The notes below the pieces were generated by a model. The model made no database searches and had not been told where the DNA came from. It saw nothing but the letters and a program-made list of their open reading frames with translations. Of a stretch of 64,000 nt of DNA, positions 23,301 to 35,300 are shown piece by piece. The DNA is from Antedon mediterranea. Its lineage: Eukaryota > Echinodermata > Crinoidea > Comatulida > Antedonidae. The DNA lies in the NCBI RefSeq assembly GCF_964355755.1, contig NC_092673.1, positions 17,365,001 to 17,429,000 on the forward strand, read 5' to 3'. A program made the translations under genes and the position numbers. How positions within the stretch are numbered: the first letter of the stretch is position 1; the number at the start of each line of letters is the position of its first letter.

Positions 23301-26300
23301 TGTTGCGTTCTTTCCATGCAGTTGTTACAATATTTGTCCAAAGAGGTTACTTGCTAAAATAGTTAATATTGGTTATACATTGGATTTGATATTCTTCATG
23401 AATTTCTAGGTCGTCAAAAAAAAGGTGATATTTAAGTTCAGGTGAGCTTGACGTGAATAAGTCCCATATTTTATGCAAATCATTGTGGTATAGATCTTCT
23501 TTAAGTTGTTTAAATATTGAGTTTCTAATATTTATTAATCTAGTACAATTGAATACAAAATGATAAATTGTTTCTTTTTCACCACAATTACATAACAAAC
23601 ATGATCCTAAATTTTGTGGTGACCAAGCTTCCTTTCTTCCTTCGAGTGGTAATGAGTTAGAACGAGCTTTGAATTTTAGACTTGATGCATGTATACTAAG
23701 CATATTTTATCAATAAATGGGGTAAAGAATGTTGTAATTTTGCCAGGCCTTTCTACGACTCTTTTTCACCCACAAAAAAAAACCAGATTAATATAACTAA
23801 TTGTAACTTTAAATAGTTTATTAATAGGCAAAGGATTCATAAACAAGTTTATAATATGCATATGTTAGGTAAAAATGCACAATCGGCATCTTCTATCAAC
23901 TGGCAATGAGTCGCCAAGATGCGTCCTTTCTCCTGTATTGTTCAGCATATATACAAATGAGTTTAAAATTAAATTTGATGACTGCTGTTTAATTAAGTAT
24001 ACAATTTGTTCAACCACATTATGAAATGAGTTGATAGTTCAGGGTATAGTAATGTATCTATATATTTTTTTCTCTACAGGTAATCCTTCAAAACAGTATC
24101 AAAATTGATTTGAATCCTTACGACTAGCAAAGCAATCTAGCCACATACTACATTACCTTAAATAGTACTAGTAGAATGAATTCCAATTTAGGACAATTTG
24201 TTCAACCGAATTATGAAATGAGTTGATAGTTCAGGGTATAGTCACATATCTATATATTTTTTTCTCTACAGGTAATCCTTCAAAACAGTATCAAAATTGA
24301 TTTGAATCCTTACGACTAGCAAAGCAATCTAACCACATACTAAATTACCTTAAATAGTACTAGTAGAATGAATTCCAATTTAGGACAATTTGTTCAACCG
24401 CATTATGAAATGAGTTGATAGTTCAGGGTATAGTCACATATCTATATATTTTTTTCTCTACAGGTAATTCCTTCAAAACAGTATCAAAATTGATTTGAAT
24501 CCTTACGACTAGCAAAGCAATCTAACCACATACTAAATTACCTTAAATAGTACTAGTAGAATGAATTCCAATTTAGGACAATTTGTTCAACCGAATTATG
24601 AAATGAGTTGATAGTTCAGGGTATAGTCACGTATCTATATATTTTTTTCTCTACAGGTAATCCTTCAAAACAGTATACAAAAATGGTCAAGAATAAATTG
24701 AGAGAAAGGAAAACTGTAAACGTAAGTCACTATAGTGTAATTGAAACATAAAATGAATAAAATAGTATCCACATGGATGTTCTACTAATACAAACCAGTC
24801 GTTTAAGCTTCTTTTGTAAATGAACCAATGAGACATATGACTCTATGAGCAGCAGTTTTAATTATCCAAAAAAACATTTTTTTTTTGTTCAATTCTTTTA
24901 TAATTTGGTTTTGAAAGTTTTCTTCTGTTAAACGTAGATTATTTAAGTTTTGATAAACATTTAAATCTTTTATATCCGTTTACTCTTTTTTTATTTCAAG
25001 TGTCATGATGATAAACCACTTACATATGATTCCAATTACAAAAATGATGATTACAGAAATGATGACGAGAACAATGATGATTACAGAAATAATGGTGTGT
25101 AACTCCCTTTCTAATTTTGTTGATATCGTTGTCAATAATGAATAAATAAGTCCTAAAAGTATGAGTCATATTCATATATCATCGCTATTTGAAATAATCA
25201 ATTAGATTGTGTTTAAAAAAAATTTATTTTCCAATTTAAAGTAACTAAACTATTACTATGTAATATAGTTTTTATGTGATCATATTTATATTTAACAATT
25301 ATGTTGACAGTCAATTTTTTGTCAAAGTGAATAACTATTATGTGACATTAAAATGGCATATTCAACAAAAAATGTGTTCTAGAGTTGACCAGCCGATTCT
25401 GTAAGACCTTGAAAAATAGTCATTAGGGACTTTACGGAACAGGACGGGAAGCCACAGAATGCTAATGAATAATTTATAACTTTTTGTGGACAATAAAGTT
25501 GCCATTTTCCCGTTTACGGAGAATGACTAGAAATAATGTACATATAACCTTAAATATACAGTTCAAATTACACTTAAACATGGAATTTTTAAAACTCTAA
25601 ATAATATTTGAACTTAATTTAATGGTTTAACGTTAAAAGCAATACATTTTGTGCGGTGTTTGAATGCGAGACCTCTAGCTAGGAAGGCTATGCTGTATCA
25701 CCAGAGCCAAGCGATTCAGAAGGGCCATGCGCTGCGAGGCAGGGGAGGGAGAGAGATACTGCCGGTTGTCGTCTTTGCACAAGGGTATGTAACTAATAAA
25801 ACAGCTATGTCGCCTGTATATGATTTTACATTCTAGCGAACACAGGATGTCCGTTGTCTTCCCCTAACTGTCCTGTTTTGGCTGGGGGTGGCCAGATGCC
25901 AAAATAAGCATGCTTGAATTTTACTTGTGTTTATGATAACCAACAAAATTTGTTTCCACTACAGGTACTGCTACAGCAGCTGAAGCTATTCCAATTGATA
26001 TAGATAAACAGTTAGTTAAAGATGTAATTCAGGATATTGTGCAAAATAAGGAGACTTTGGAAGAAACATTCAACATCTGGGACCATGGGGGACAATTGAT
26101 ATACCATGGTATACATCGTGTAAGGCTGATTCAAACCTATGGAATTATGCTTTCGTATCGTACGTGGCGTACAACTTCATGTCTGAACCACTAAAAGATT
26201 AGTCAAAGCCACCTCTTTATGACACTGACCTTTCGTTCGTTCGTTCTGAAGGTCCAAGATTAGTGTACAGATGCTTATGATACGATCAATGATTCTGACC

Positions 26301-29300
26301 TCCAACCAATCAAATTTACTCTTGCATGCCAGATGTTGGCTAAATCTGTTTCACTTCAGTTTGTAACGAAAGCGTTAATCAATTCAAAACACTTTGCTGT
26401 TTCTAACTACTGTGAAGTAGCTTTACGTCTAGAGGTATGAATGAATGCCAGGCTAGTGATGTGGAGGTCGTGGATTCGAGTCCCACCCAAGAATTACTTA
26501 AATACAAATTATGACAGAGTGGGGAAAATCATCTAACCAATTGCTAAGTATAATATGACCTTGCTTGCGATACGAAAGCATTTCTCCATGTGTCTGAACC
26601 TACCCTTAATTTCAAAATATGTAGTAGAACAGAACATTGATATTTTATTGAATAAGATCTGGGTAAGATCTTTACTTCAAAAACATTAAACTCCACATCA
26701 GCCAGTTAAAAGGAAATGTTACTAACATAACTGTATGGCTAAGGTATGGTATGCCTTTCTTGCCTATTCAGTAATCACAAATTTCTTTCCATGGTAACTG
26801 CTTATTGTTAATATTAAACATTTTCCATGCCTATATTCCAACAAAACAAATCAAGTATTTTCAGTAACTCTTAGTTCTTATTTTTGTTTTCTATCATCAC
26901 TGATTGTAGCCACAATATTATATGAATTTGTTATAGAGAATTGCTCTGATAAAAGGAGTAACAGAAATAGATTTTAGATATTTTTTATTTATATTAGGGT
27001 CCACCTACAAATTCAAATAATATTAACGAATATTAATCAGCCAATATTTAAATAAAAAAATAATTTTTGCAGATCTTCATGACATCACGATCACTTTACA
27101 TTGTAGTGTTTGATCTCAGTAAACCCTTGGATGATCTTGCTACTTTCATTAATTCTACTGGAGTAAGTATTTCTAGAGCATGGCGGCAGTAAGGTATTGT
27201 GATTGAACAAGTCTTCTAATTTATAAAAACAAAAACAGTTTGACTATTATAAAAGATTTTATTTCATACCTTCCAGATAAGATGTAGTAATGAACATTTT
27301 TTTTTAAACTAACCATTTCAAGTTTAACTTTAAGATGTTTTAAAGTGTTCTTATAATTTTTTTTTCAGAGAACATGTCAACATCATTGGACCAATCTCCA
27401 GTTCATATTATCTTACATCCTGTCAGTTTATTCTCATAGTCGTATTGTGGAAGAGGATGAGGAGAATGAAGTTGACAAACCAACTATCCTTATTGTGGGT
27501 ACACATAAGGGGAAGCTTGGCTGGACTGAAGAACAGCAAAATGATGAGGTTAATACTTCTTTTGTTTCTATATTATTATAAATAGCCACAACCAAAGATA
27601 CATTGCAGTTGTAACTGTTTTTAAATATTACTTTAAATAATTTACCAAATTGACACATTCTTATTATGCGTAAACTGTTATTAAAATTATATACAAACAG
27701 GCAGAAAAGGCGTTTAAAATTATTCAAGATGTGCTTAAAACAAAACCATATGGAAATCATGTCTACCACAAATATTTTGCCATTGAAAACAGTCAACCAA
27801 CTACAGATAAGAGCTTTAGTGATCTCAAACAAGTTATTGATACACTTATGAAAGCTTTAGAAAAGCCTTTTCCTTTAAAGTGGATGCGTTTTCGATGTGA
27901 TCTACAAGATCTAAGAGGAAAAAAACAGCCCTCCTTTTCTTTGTGTCCTTTAAAAGAGGTAAATGGTATTTGTTTTGTTTACATTTTTCGAAATATTAAG
28001 GCGCAAGTATCTATCAAGTATCTAAAAAAAAAAATTTACGTTTCTAAATATAAGTACCCTTTAATTAAAAAATGTCCATAGACTAGCCAATTTAGATTAC
28101 AATATCCAAAATCAAATTTTCATCTCAGATATTTGCTGCCATTGTTTTATTTATAAATTGTGTGTTTGAAAATACTGAGGTAATTAGCCATTGAAATTGA
28201 ATATTTCAAACTATTTTTTCATGTAATACCCACATTTTTTATTTAATTCTGAATAATACTAATTATTATTTCTTTTAGATCAAAATTCTGACAAGTAAGA
28301 ATGGTATTGTTGAAGAAAAAAACAAATCAGTCCTGCTTAACTTCTTGTACGATCTTGGTGAAATTGTTTACATGCCTGACAACAAATTATTAAGAGATAA
28401 AGTCGTGCTTGATCCGATGAGGCTGGTTGAAATTGTCACCCAATTTGTAACTGTGGTTCCCCCAAAATATCCCGTAAGTAGACTCATGTAATGTCTTGCA
28501 TTGTAAAAACATGTTAAAGTAGTATAATTACTGTTCTGTGTAATTTATTATTCCTTAGCAAAGAATTTGTCATTGATAATATTTGATAGAGATGCTTAAC
28601 ATTTTCTATAGATAAAATAAAAGTATGCCGTAAGGCATCATTTGTAATTTACTGTAATTTTTTTACAAGTTTTAATTAGTTCACTTTTAATATTCTGCTT
28701 TCAATCTATTATAATTGAAGCACTAGAAAAGCAAACTAACTTGGAGTAATTTCACAGTTTAACCCTTTCACTGCGTGTACCCGGTATTACCGGGTATAAA
28801 CATGTCGTCGAACTTCATATAACCATCATTACCGGGTACGGTATAAAACTATTTTCCTGCACTACAAGCGACCTCTATATTTTTTAATATTGTCTTCTGT
28901 AATGATGTCATTAGTATGCAAATTACCATTTTTTTACTCCAAACCGTAGACCAACCTTTTACCCACCACAAAAGTATTTACAAAATTATCTCATTTAGTA
29001 TGTTTTTGCAATTAATTAAAAATCACCTGTCTCTCAATGTTATGCACAGTGAAAGGGTTAAACCACAATACTGTATTATACCAACACATGGTTCATCTAT
29101 ATTCTTCTAAATGCTTACTGTATCTATATCCGTCATCCTCACAACTGTTATAAACACAAAATACGATGCATGGTTGATAGTTGGTGTTTTTTTAGTCTGC
29201 TAAATTTAGAGAATCTTTTGATAAGCTGGACAAAGGCATACTGGAAGAAGACTTGTTGCGAAAATTATGGAAAGATAGTAAAGTTGACAACGGAAAGAAT

Positions 29301-32300
29301 TTTGAGTTCCTTGTAGCACTGATGATTCAATTAGGTTTTATTTGTGAGAGGGAGACAACCAGCAGCCAAGATGTGGCAAGTACATCTACAGTAGGTTTTG
29401 TTTCTTTAATCTTTCATTTTATGCATGTAAGATTTGGGATAAAAAGTATTATTTTAATAGTTTGGATGTTTAATGTTCAGACAAAGTTTGAATAAACTTT
29501 CTAATGAAAATGTCTACATGACAGAGTATCTTTAGTTTGCTTAAAATAGTTTAAATGGCATTGTTACAAATTAACAATTTCAGAAATCAGTTGGAAAACG
29601 ATCCTTTTTTGTGCCACTGCGACTTGCTATCAAGACAAGTAAAGTGAGACAATTACCTGATGATTCACAATCTATCAGCAGGCCTATCTATTATGACTTT
29701 GAGGGATATCTGCCAGACGTGTTGTTTCCGTATTTAATTATTGAATTCCTTAACAAATTTCAAAAGGAAGGAGTTAACCCAATACTCGCATGTAATTATG
29801 CAGAACTTTACCTCGACGAAAATCATCATGTGACTTTGTCTCTTGACAAATTTATTACTAAGAATGATGAGCGAAAGTTCTTGTTAAAGGTAATATCTAA
29901 TCTCTAATGTTCAATAAATATCACTAAATTATGAAAGTTAAATATTGTTGCTTAGTCTTTCCCTAATCTGTCATGTCAGAATCTACTTTAAATGCATATA
30001 AAACTAAAACTAAATTCTGATAACAAAACATTACATCTATTTTTACTTTCTAGATGGCTATTAAAAGAACAGATTCTTTTGATGAAACGAGTAATGAGGC
30101 GCCTTCAGCTGAAGCATGTAAATTGGTATGTATCTATACCAGTTACGTTATCTATCTATTTGAAGGTAGTTATGAAAATACACGTAGAAAGTTTTCTCCT
30201 AAATTTTTTGTCAGGTTTGCTTGATGTCTGAAAATGTCTGTATATTTACAATGTATACTGATTTTAAAAACCAATTACATATTACTTTCCAACATTGCAT
30301 TGTATAGTATAATAATGAATGTTTATGAGATGGATGGTAAGAATATTTTATGAGTTGAAAGATTGACTGCACTATTTTTAACAAAGCAGAGCCGAAAATA
30401 GAGCAGTCAATGAATAACATATTCTCTCCATTCAACGAATACAAAACATTCATTATTTATTTTATAACACACCTATTTTTTATTAAATTTATCCATCGTA
30501 AATCAGTGACGAATGTTAGGTCCGGGAAGCTAGGTCATTTAAAAAGGCAGTGATCCAACTTTGGACACGGAGTAGAACCGTAAACAGCGTAAACAAATTA
30601 CATCCATGTTCTCTTTTATTTTTGTAATTGAATTGTAAGTAATTTTAATATGTATCTGCCTATTAAAAGATTTATTCCCAATCAAGTTTTCAGATTTACA
30701 CCATAAATCTAAAAACATTGCCTGCCTCACATTACATAAAATGTCTAACTTTGTAAGCTACTGCATCATTGATGCTTTCATATTTGTTGATATGATATGT
30801 ATTAAATTCAAATCAACATTAAATTTATATCTTTAGGTTTTGTCAACAGTTGAGAAGTCATTCGAGCAATCTAAAGATGGTGGTAGAAGAGGGATTCCAT
30901 TCAAGAGATGCATTCCTTGTCGGTGTAGTGATCAATTAGACAAAAAGCATTTTCAAATTCTTAAAGATTTCCAATGCAGGAAGTTTACATGCACAGAAAC
31001 TGGCAAGTCTGTTACGATGGATGTCACATGTTACAAGCGGCTGTTTGGAGGTAAGAGTCATTAAATTTATTTATTTTTATTAAGTACATTTTCATTAATA
31101 CACTACTTTCTTCATGAAGGACTCTCACTCATCCCTAGAGCACAGGAAACTGAAAAACAAAAGGCTATTTCTGTTCTATAAACAATTTGTGACCTATTTC
31201 TGCAAAAAAGTGACATGTTTAAATAATTATAGAATAGAAAAAGAGGATACTGTACCTTATTTGAAAATAGACATATTTGATAATACTCTTCCAGTAGTAG
31301 TACAACATAATCATTGTTGATAATCTATACATTGTTACAATATGCTGCTATTAACTGTGATATCTTCATTCCTCTTACCAGTAGTAGTACAACATAATCA
31401 TTGTTGATAATCTATACATTGTTACAATATGCTGCTATTAACTGTGATATCTTCATTCCTCTTACCAGTAGTAGTACAACATAATCATTGTTGATAATCT
31501 ATACATTGTTACAATATGCTGCTATTAACTGTGATATCTTCATTCCTCTTACCAGTAGTAGTACAACATAATCATTGTTGATAATCTATACATTGTTACA
31601 ATATGCTGCTATTAACTGTGATATCTTCATTCCTCTTACCAGTAGTACTACTATCAGAATCATTATTGATAATCTATACATTGTTACAACATGCTGCTAT
31701 TAGCTGTGATATCTTCATTCCTCTTACCAGTAGTAGTACTATCAGAATCATTATTGATAATCTATACATTGTTATAACATGCTGCTATTAGCTGTGATAT
31801 CTTCATTCCTCTTACCAGTAGTAGTACTATCAGAATCATTATTGATAATCTATACATTGTTACAACATGCTGCTATTAGCTGTGATATCTTCATTCCTCT
31901 TACCAGTAGTAGTACTATCAGAATCATTATTGATAATCTATACATTGTTATAACATGCTGCTATTAGCTGTGATATCTTCATTCCTCTTACCAGTAGTAG
32001 TACTATCAGAATCATTATTGATAATCTATACATTGTTACAACATGCTGCTATTAGCTGTGATATCTTCATTCCTCTTACCAGTAGTAGTACTATCAGAAT
32101 CATTATTGATAATCTATACATTGTTACAACATGCTGCTATTAGCTGTGATATCTTCATTCCTCTTACCAATAGTAGTACTAGTAGAATCATTATTGATAA
32201 TCTATACATTGTTACAACATGCTGCTATTAGCTGTGATATCTTCATTCCTCTTACCAATAGTAGTACTAGTAGAATCATTATTGATAATCTATACATTGT

Positions 32301-35300
32301 TACAACATGCTGCTATTAGCTGTGATATCTTCATTCCTCTTACCAGTAGTAGTACTATCAGAATCATTATTGATAATCTATACATTGTTACAACATGCTG
32401 CTATTAGCTGTGATATCTTCATTCCTCTTACCAGTAGTAGTACTATCAGAATCATTATTGATAATCTATACATTGTTACAACATGCTGCTATTAGCTGTG
32501 ATATCTTCATTCCTCTTACCAGTAGTAGTACTATCAGAATCATTATTGATAATCTATACATTTTTACAACATGCTACTATTAGCTGTGATATCTTCATTT
32601 CTCTTACCAGTAGTAGTACTATCAGAATCATTATTGATAATCTATACATTGTTACAACATGCTACTATTAGCTGTGATATCTTCATTCCTCTTACCAGTA
32701 GTAGTACTATCAGAATCATTATTGATAATCTATACATTGTTACAACATGCTGCTATTAGCTGTGATATCTTCATTCCTCTTACCAGTAGTAGTACTATCA
32801 GAATCATTATTGATAATCTATACATTTTTACAACATGCTGCTATTAGCTGTGATATCTTCATTCCTCTTACCAGTAGTAGTACTATCAGAATCATTATTG
32901 ATAATCTATACATTGTTACAACATGCTGCTATTAGCTGTGATATCTTCATTCCTCTTACCAGTAGTAGTACTATCAGAATCATTATTGATAATCTATACA
33001 TTGTTATAACATGCTGCTATTAGCTGTGATATCTTCATTCCTCTTACCAGTAGTAGTACTAGTAGAATCATTATTGATAATCTATACATTGTTACAACAT
33101 GCTGCTATTAGCTGTGATATCTTCATTCCTCTTACCAGTAGTAGTACTATCAGAATCAATATATAATAGCAATAATGTCACTCTGCAGTGACAATACCTG
33201 CTAAATGTGGTGTTCACAAAAGTAAATTGTTGCCTATAAAACAACAGTTACATTTGTGATAACATGATCTGTCATAGCTTGCATCCTAGCATATAGTATT
33301 GAATGAATTATTGTTTTATCATTATTTCATTTGTTACAGCGGATGATGTTGGGACATCCGGTTCAAATCAAGGTATGTTAAATTTAATATAAATAATATT
33401 TGGGTAATACTATTACTCTACTAATTTCTTTAAGAAGAACTCCCTCTCTCTCATTATTTCAAACTTTTTTGTGTGTACTTATATTGATGGTATCATACTC
33501 ATTTTTTCATTCCAGAAATCTCAGAGAATGAATTCCTGCAACTGTTAACTGATACAGCAGCATGGTTTGATGGACTTGGATATCTCAAAATATTGAAAGT
33601 TTTATACAAAGACCATCTTTCAAAATCGAATGTAGAGGTGGAAAGAGCTAGTAGTGTTTGGGATCTGCTACAGGATTTAAGAGCCTCAGGAAGTTTGAGT
33701 CCATCAAACCTTACTATTCTATATGACACAATAACAGTAACCAAGCAATTTGGCTTCCAGTCAAACGTTGAGAATCAACCTTCTGAAGATATTAAGGATC
33801 ATGTAGTATCAATGTTGACACCTTTCAGACAGAAGGTTTATCAACTGGGAGTGGAACTTACGAAGGATGAAGTATCAAAACTTGCCAGGTTATTTAACAA
33901 TATATTGGTAAAGACATATCAAGACAGCTGGAGTATGATTATGGACTTTGAACATAGAGGGATCATTGATAAGGATTTCACAAAGTTGGTTGAGTTTCTT
34001 AAAGTTTTAGAACAAAATGGAATGACAAAAGCTAGGAAGATTTTCATTGATGGTTGGTTGGTTGGTTTATTTGTTTTAGTTCATCATCATGGTTCATTGT
34101 TAAAACATATAGTACATACTGTAGTACACTACAATCAAGTAAAAGTACTGTAACAAATTAAACATTTTAGGCAGATTCAAATTATTATGATGTCCCTTTC
34201 TGTCTGTCTGCTATTATAGTGGATTAAGGATATCAACCAACATTCGGTTAAATGGCAATTCAGCTGAATTGAATGACAAGTTAGTAAAATAACAATAATA
34301 TGCTCAATGAGTCCAATGGAAAATGAGCTGAACTGAAACGTATGTGTGTATTCCATGCTATTATCCCTATCAATCAGATTGACCCAAACCTTTGGAACAT
34401 AATAATAATCTGCATTTTAAATTTGTGAATGCCTCTCAATTCCTACAAAGCCCAGCATACCATTTGAGGGTCAAAAGACCGACTCTGGGGCTGATTCAGA
34501 TCTTTACTATTGCAAGAGGATCATTAAGTTGTATAAGAAAGCCACAGGTTGACAGCGTACCCATCACCACCTCCATGCCAATTAATGCACCCGGACACTT
34601 CATAAACTTAGAGTTTAGATTATGTGACTTCTGCCTATCCCATTAATAACTTACTGAAACTAGAGAATGCAAAACTCCACCTACAATATAATTTTCCTAC
34701 ACATTAAAATCTCTCCCTGAGAAAAGTGGTTTGTTTTTTTCAGTAAGGTAATTTGGCCTAATTGCACTGCATAACAAATTAATGTGAATTTTCCATGGTT
34801 GAAATCCTGCCTCAAATTGGGCTGAAGAAGGGAGTCTTTTTTAATCATTTCTTTTTTTTTTAATAATTTTTTTGTAAATTTTGACATTTGACCCTGCCTG
34901 TTCAAAATTGAATTACATTATGATGGATAATTTTGGCCAAATTTCAGTTTAAAAGTGTGGCCTGGCAGGATATATAAAGAAAACATTTATAGTAGGTTGT
35001 GACCTTGACCTTTCACGGAAGCATCCACCTACGCAGAATGAAAAAAAACAAACAAGAAGTCAACAAGTAGTCTACATAATTAGATTTATTCTAAATAAGT
35101 CTTAAGTATATATGTCTTCTGGTATAGGTATGTCTTCTGGTGCAGGCGCATCTTCTGGTGCAGGCGCATCTTCTGGTGCAGGTGTGTCTTCTGGTGCAGG
35201 TGTGTCTTCTGGTGCAGGTGTGTCTTCTGGTGCAGGTGTGTCTTCTGGTGCAGGTGTGTCTTCAGGTGCAGGTCTTTCGTCTGACACAGGTGAATGTCAA

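Noticed and set aside
26427-26510. Functional tRNA gene
   Set aside because: No acceptor stem or convincing A box; lies within a MITE.
31603-33023. Thirteen identical 62-codon frames
   Set aside because: One per 88-bp (or overlapping pair of) minisatellite units inside an intron.
34053-34153. Reading the DED exon through to the stop at 34151-34153 as the only C-terminus
   Set aside because: The extra 33 codons are not domain-like and start at a run of GGTTGGTT with phase-1 donors; kept as an alternative, not the preferred model.
35102-35287. Minus-strand (PAPEDT)n peptide
   Set aside because: Open because the 18-bp repeat lacks stops on either strand; the plus strand agrees in phase with neighbouring exons, the minus strand has no context.
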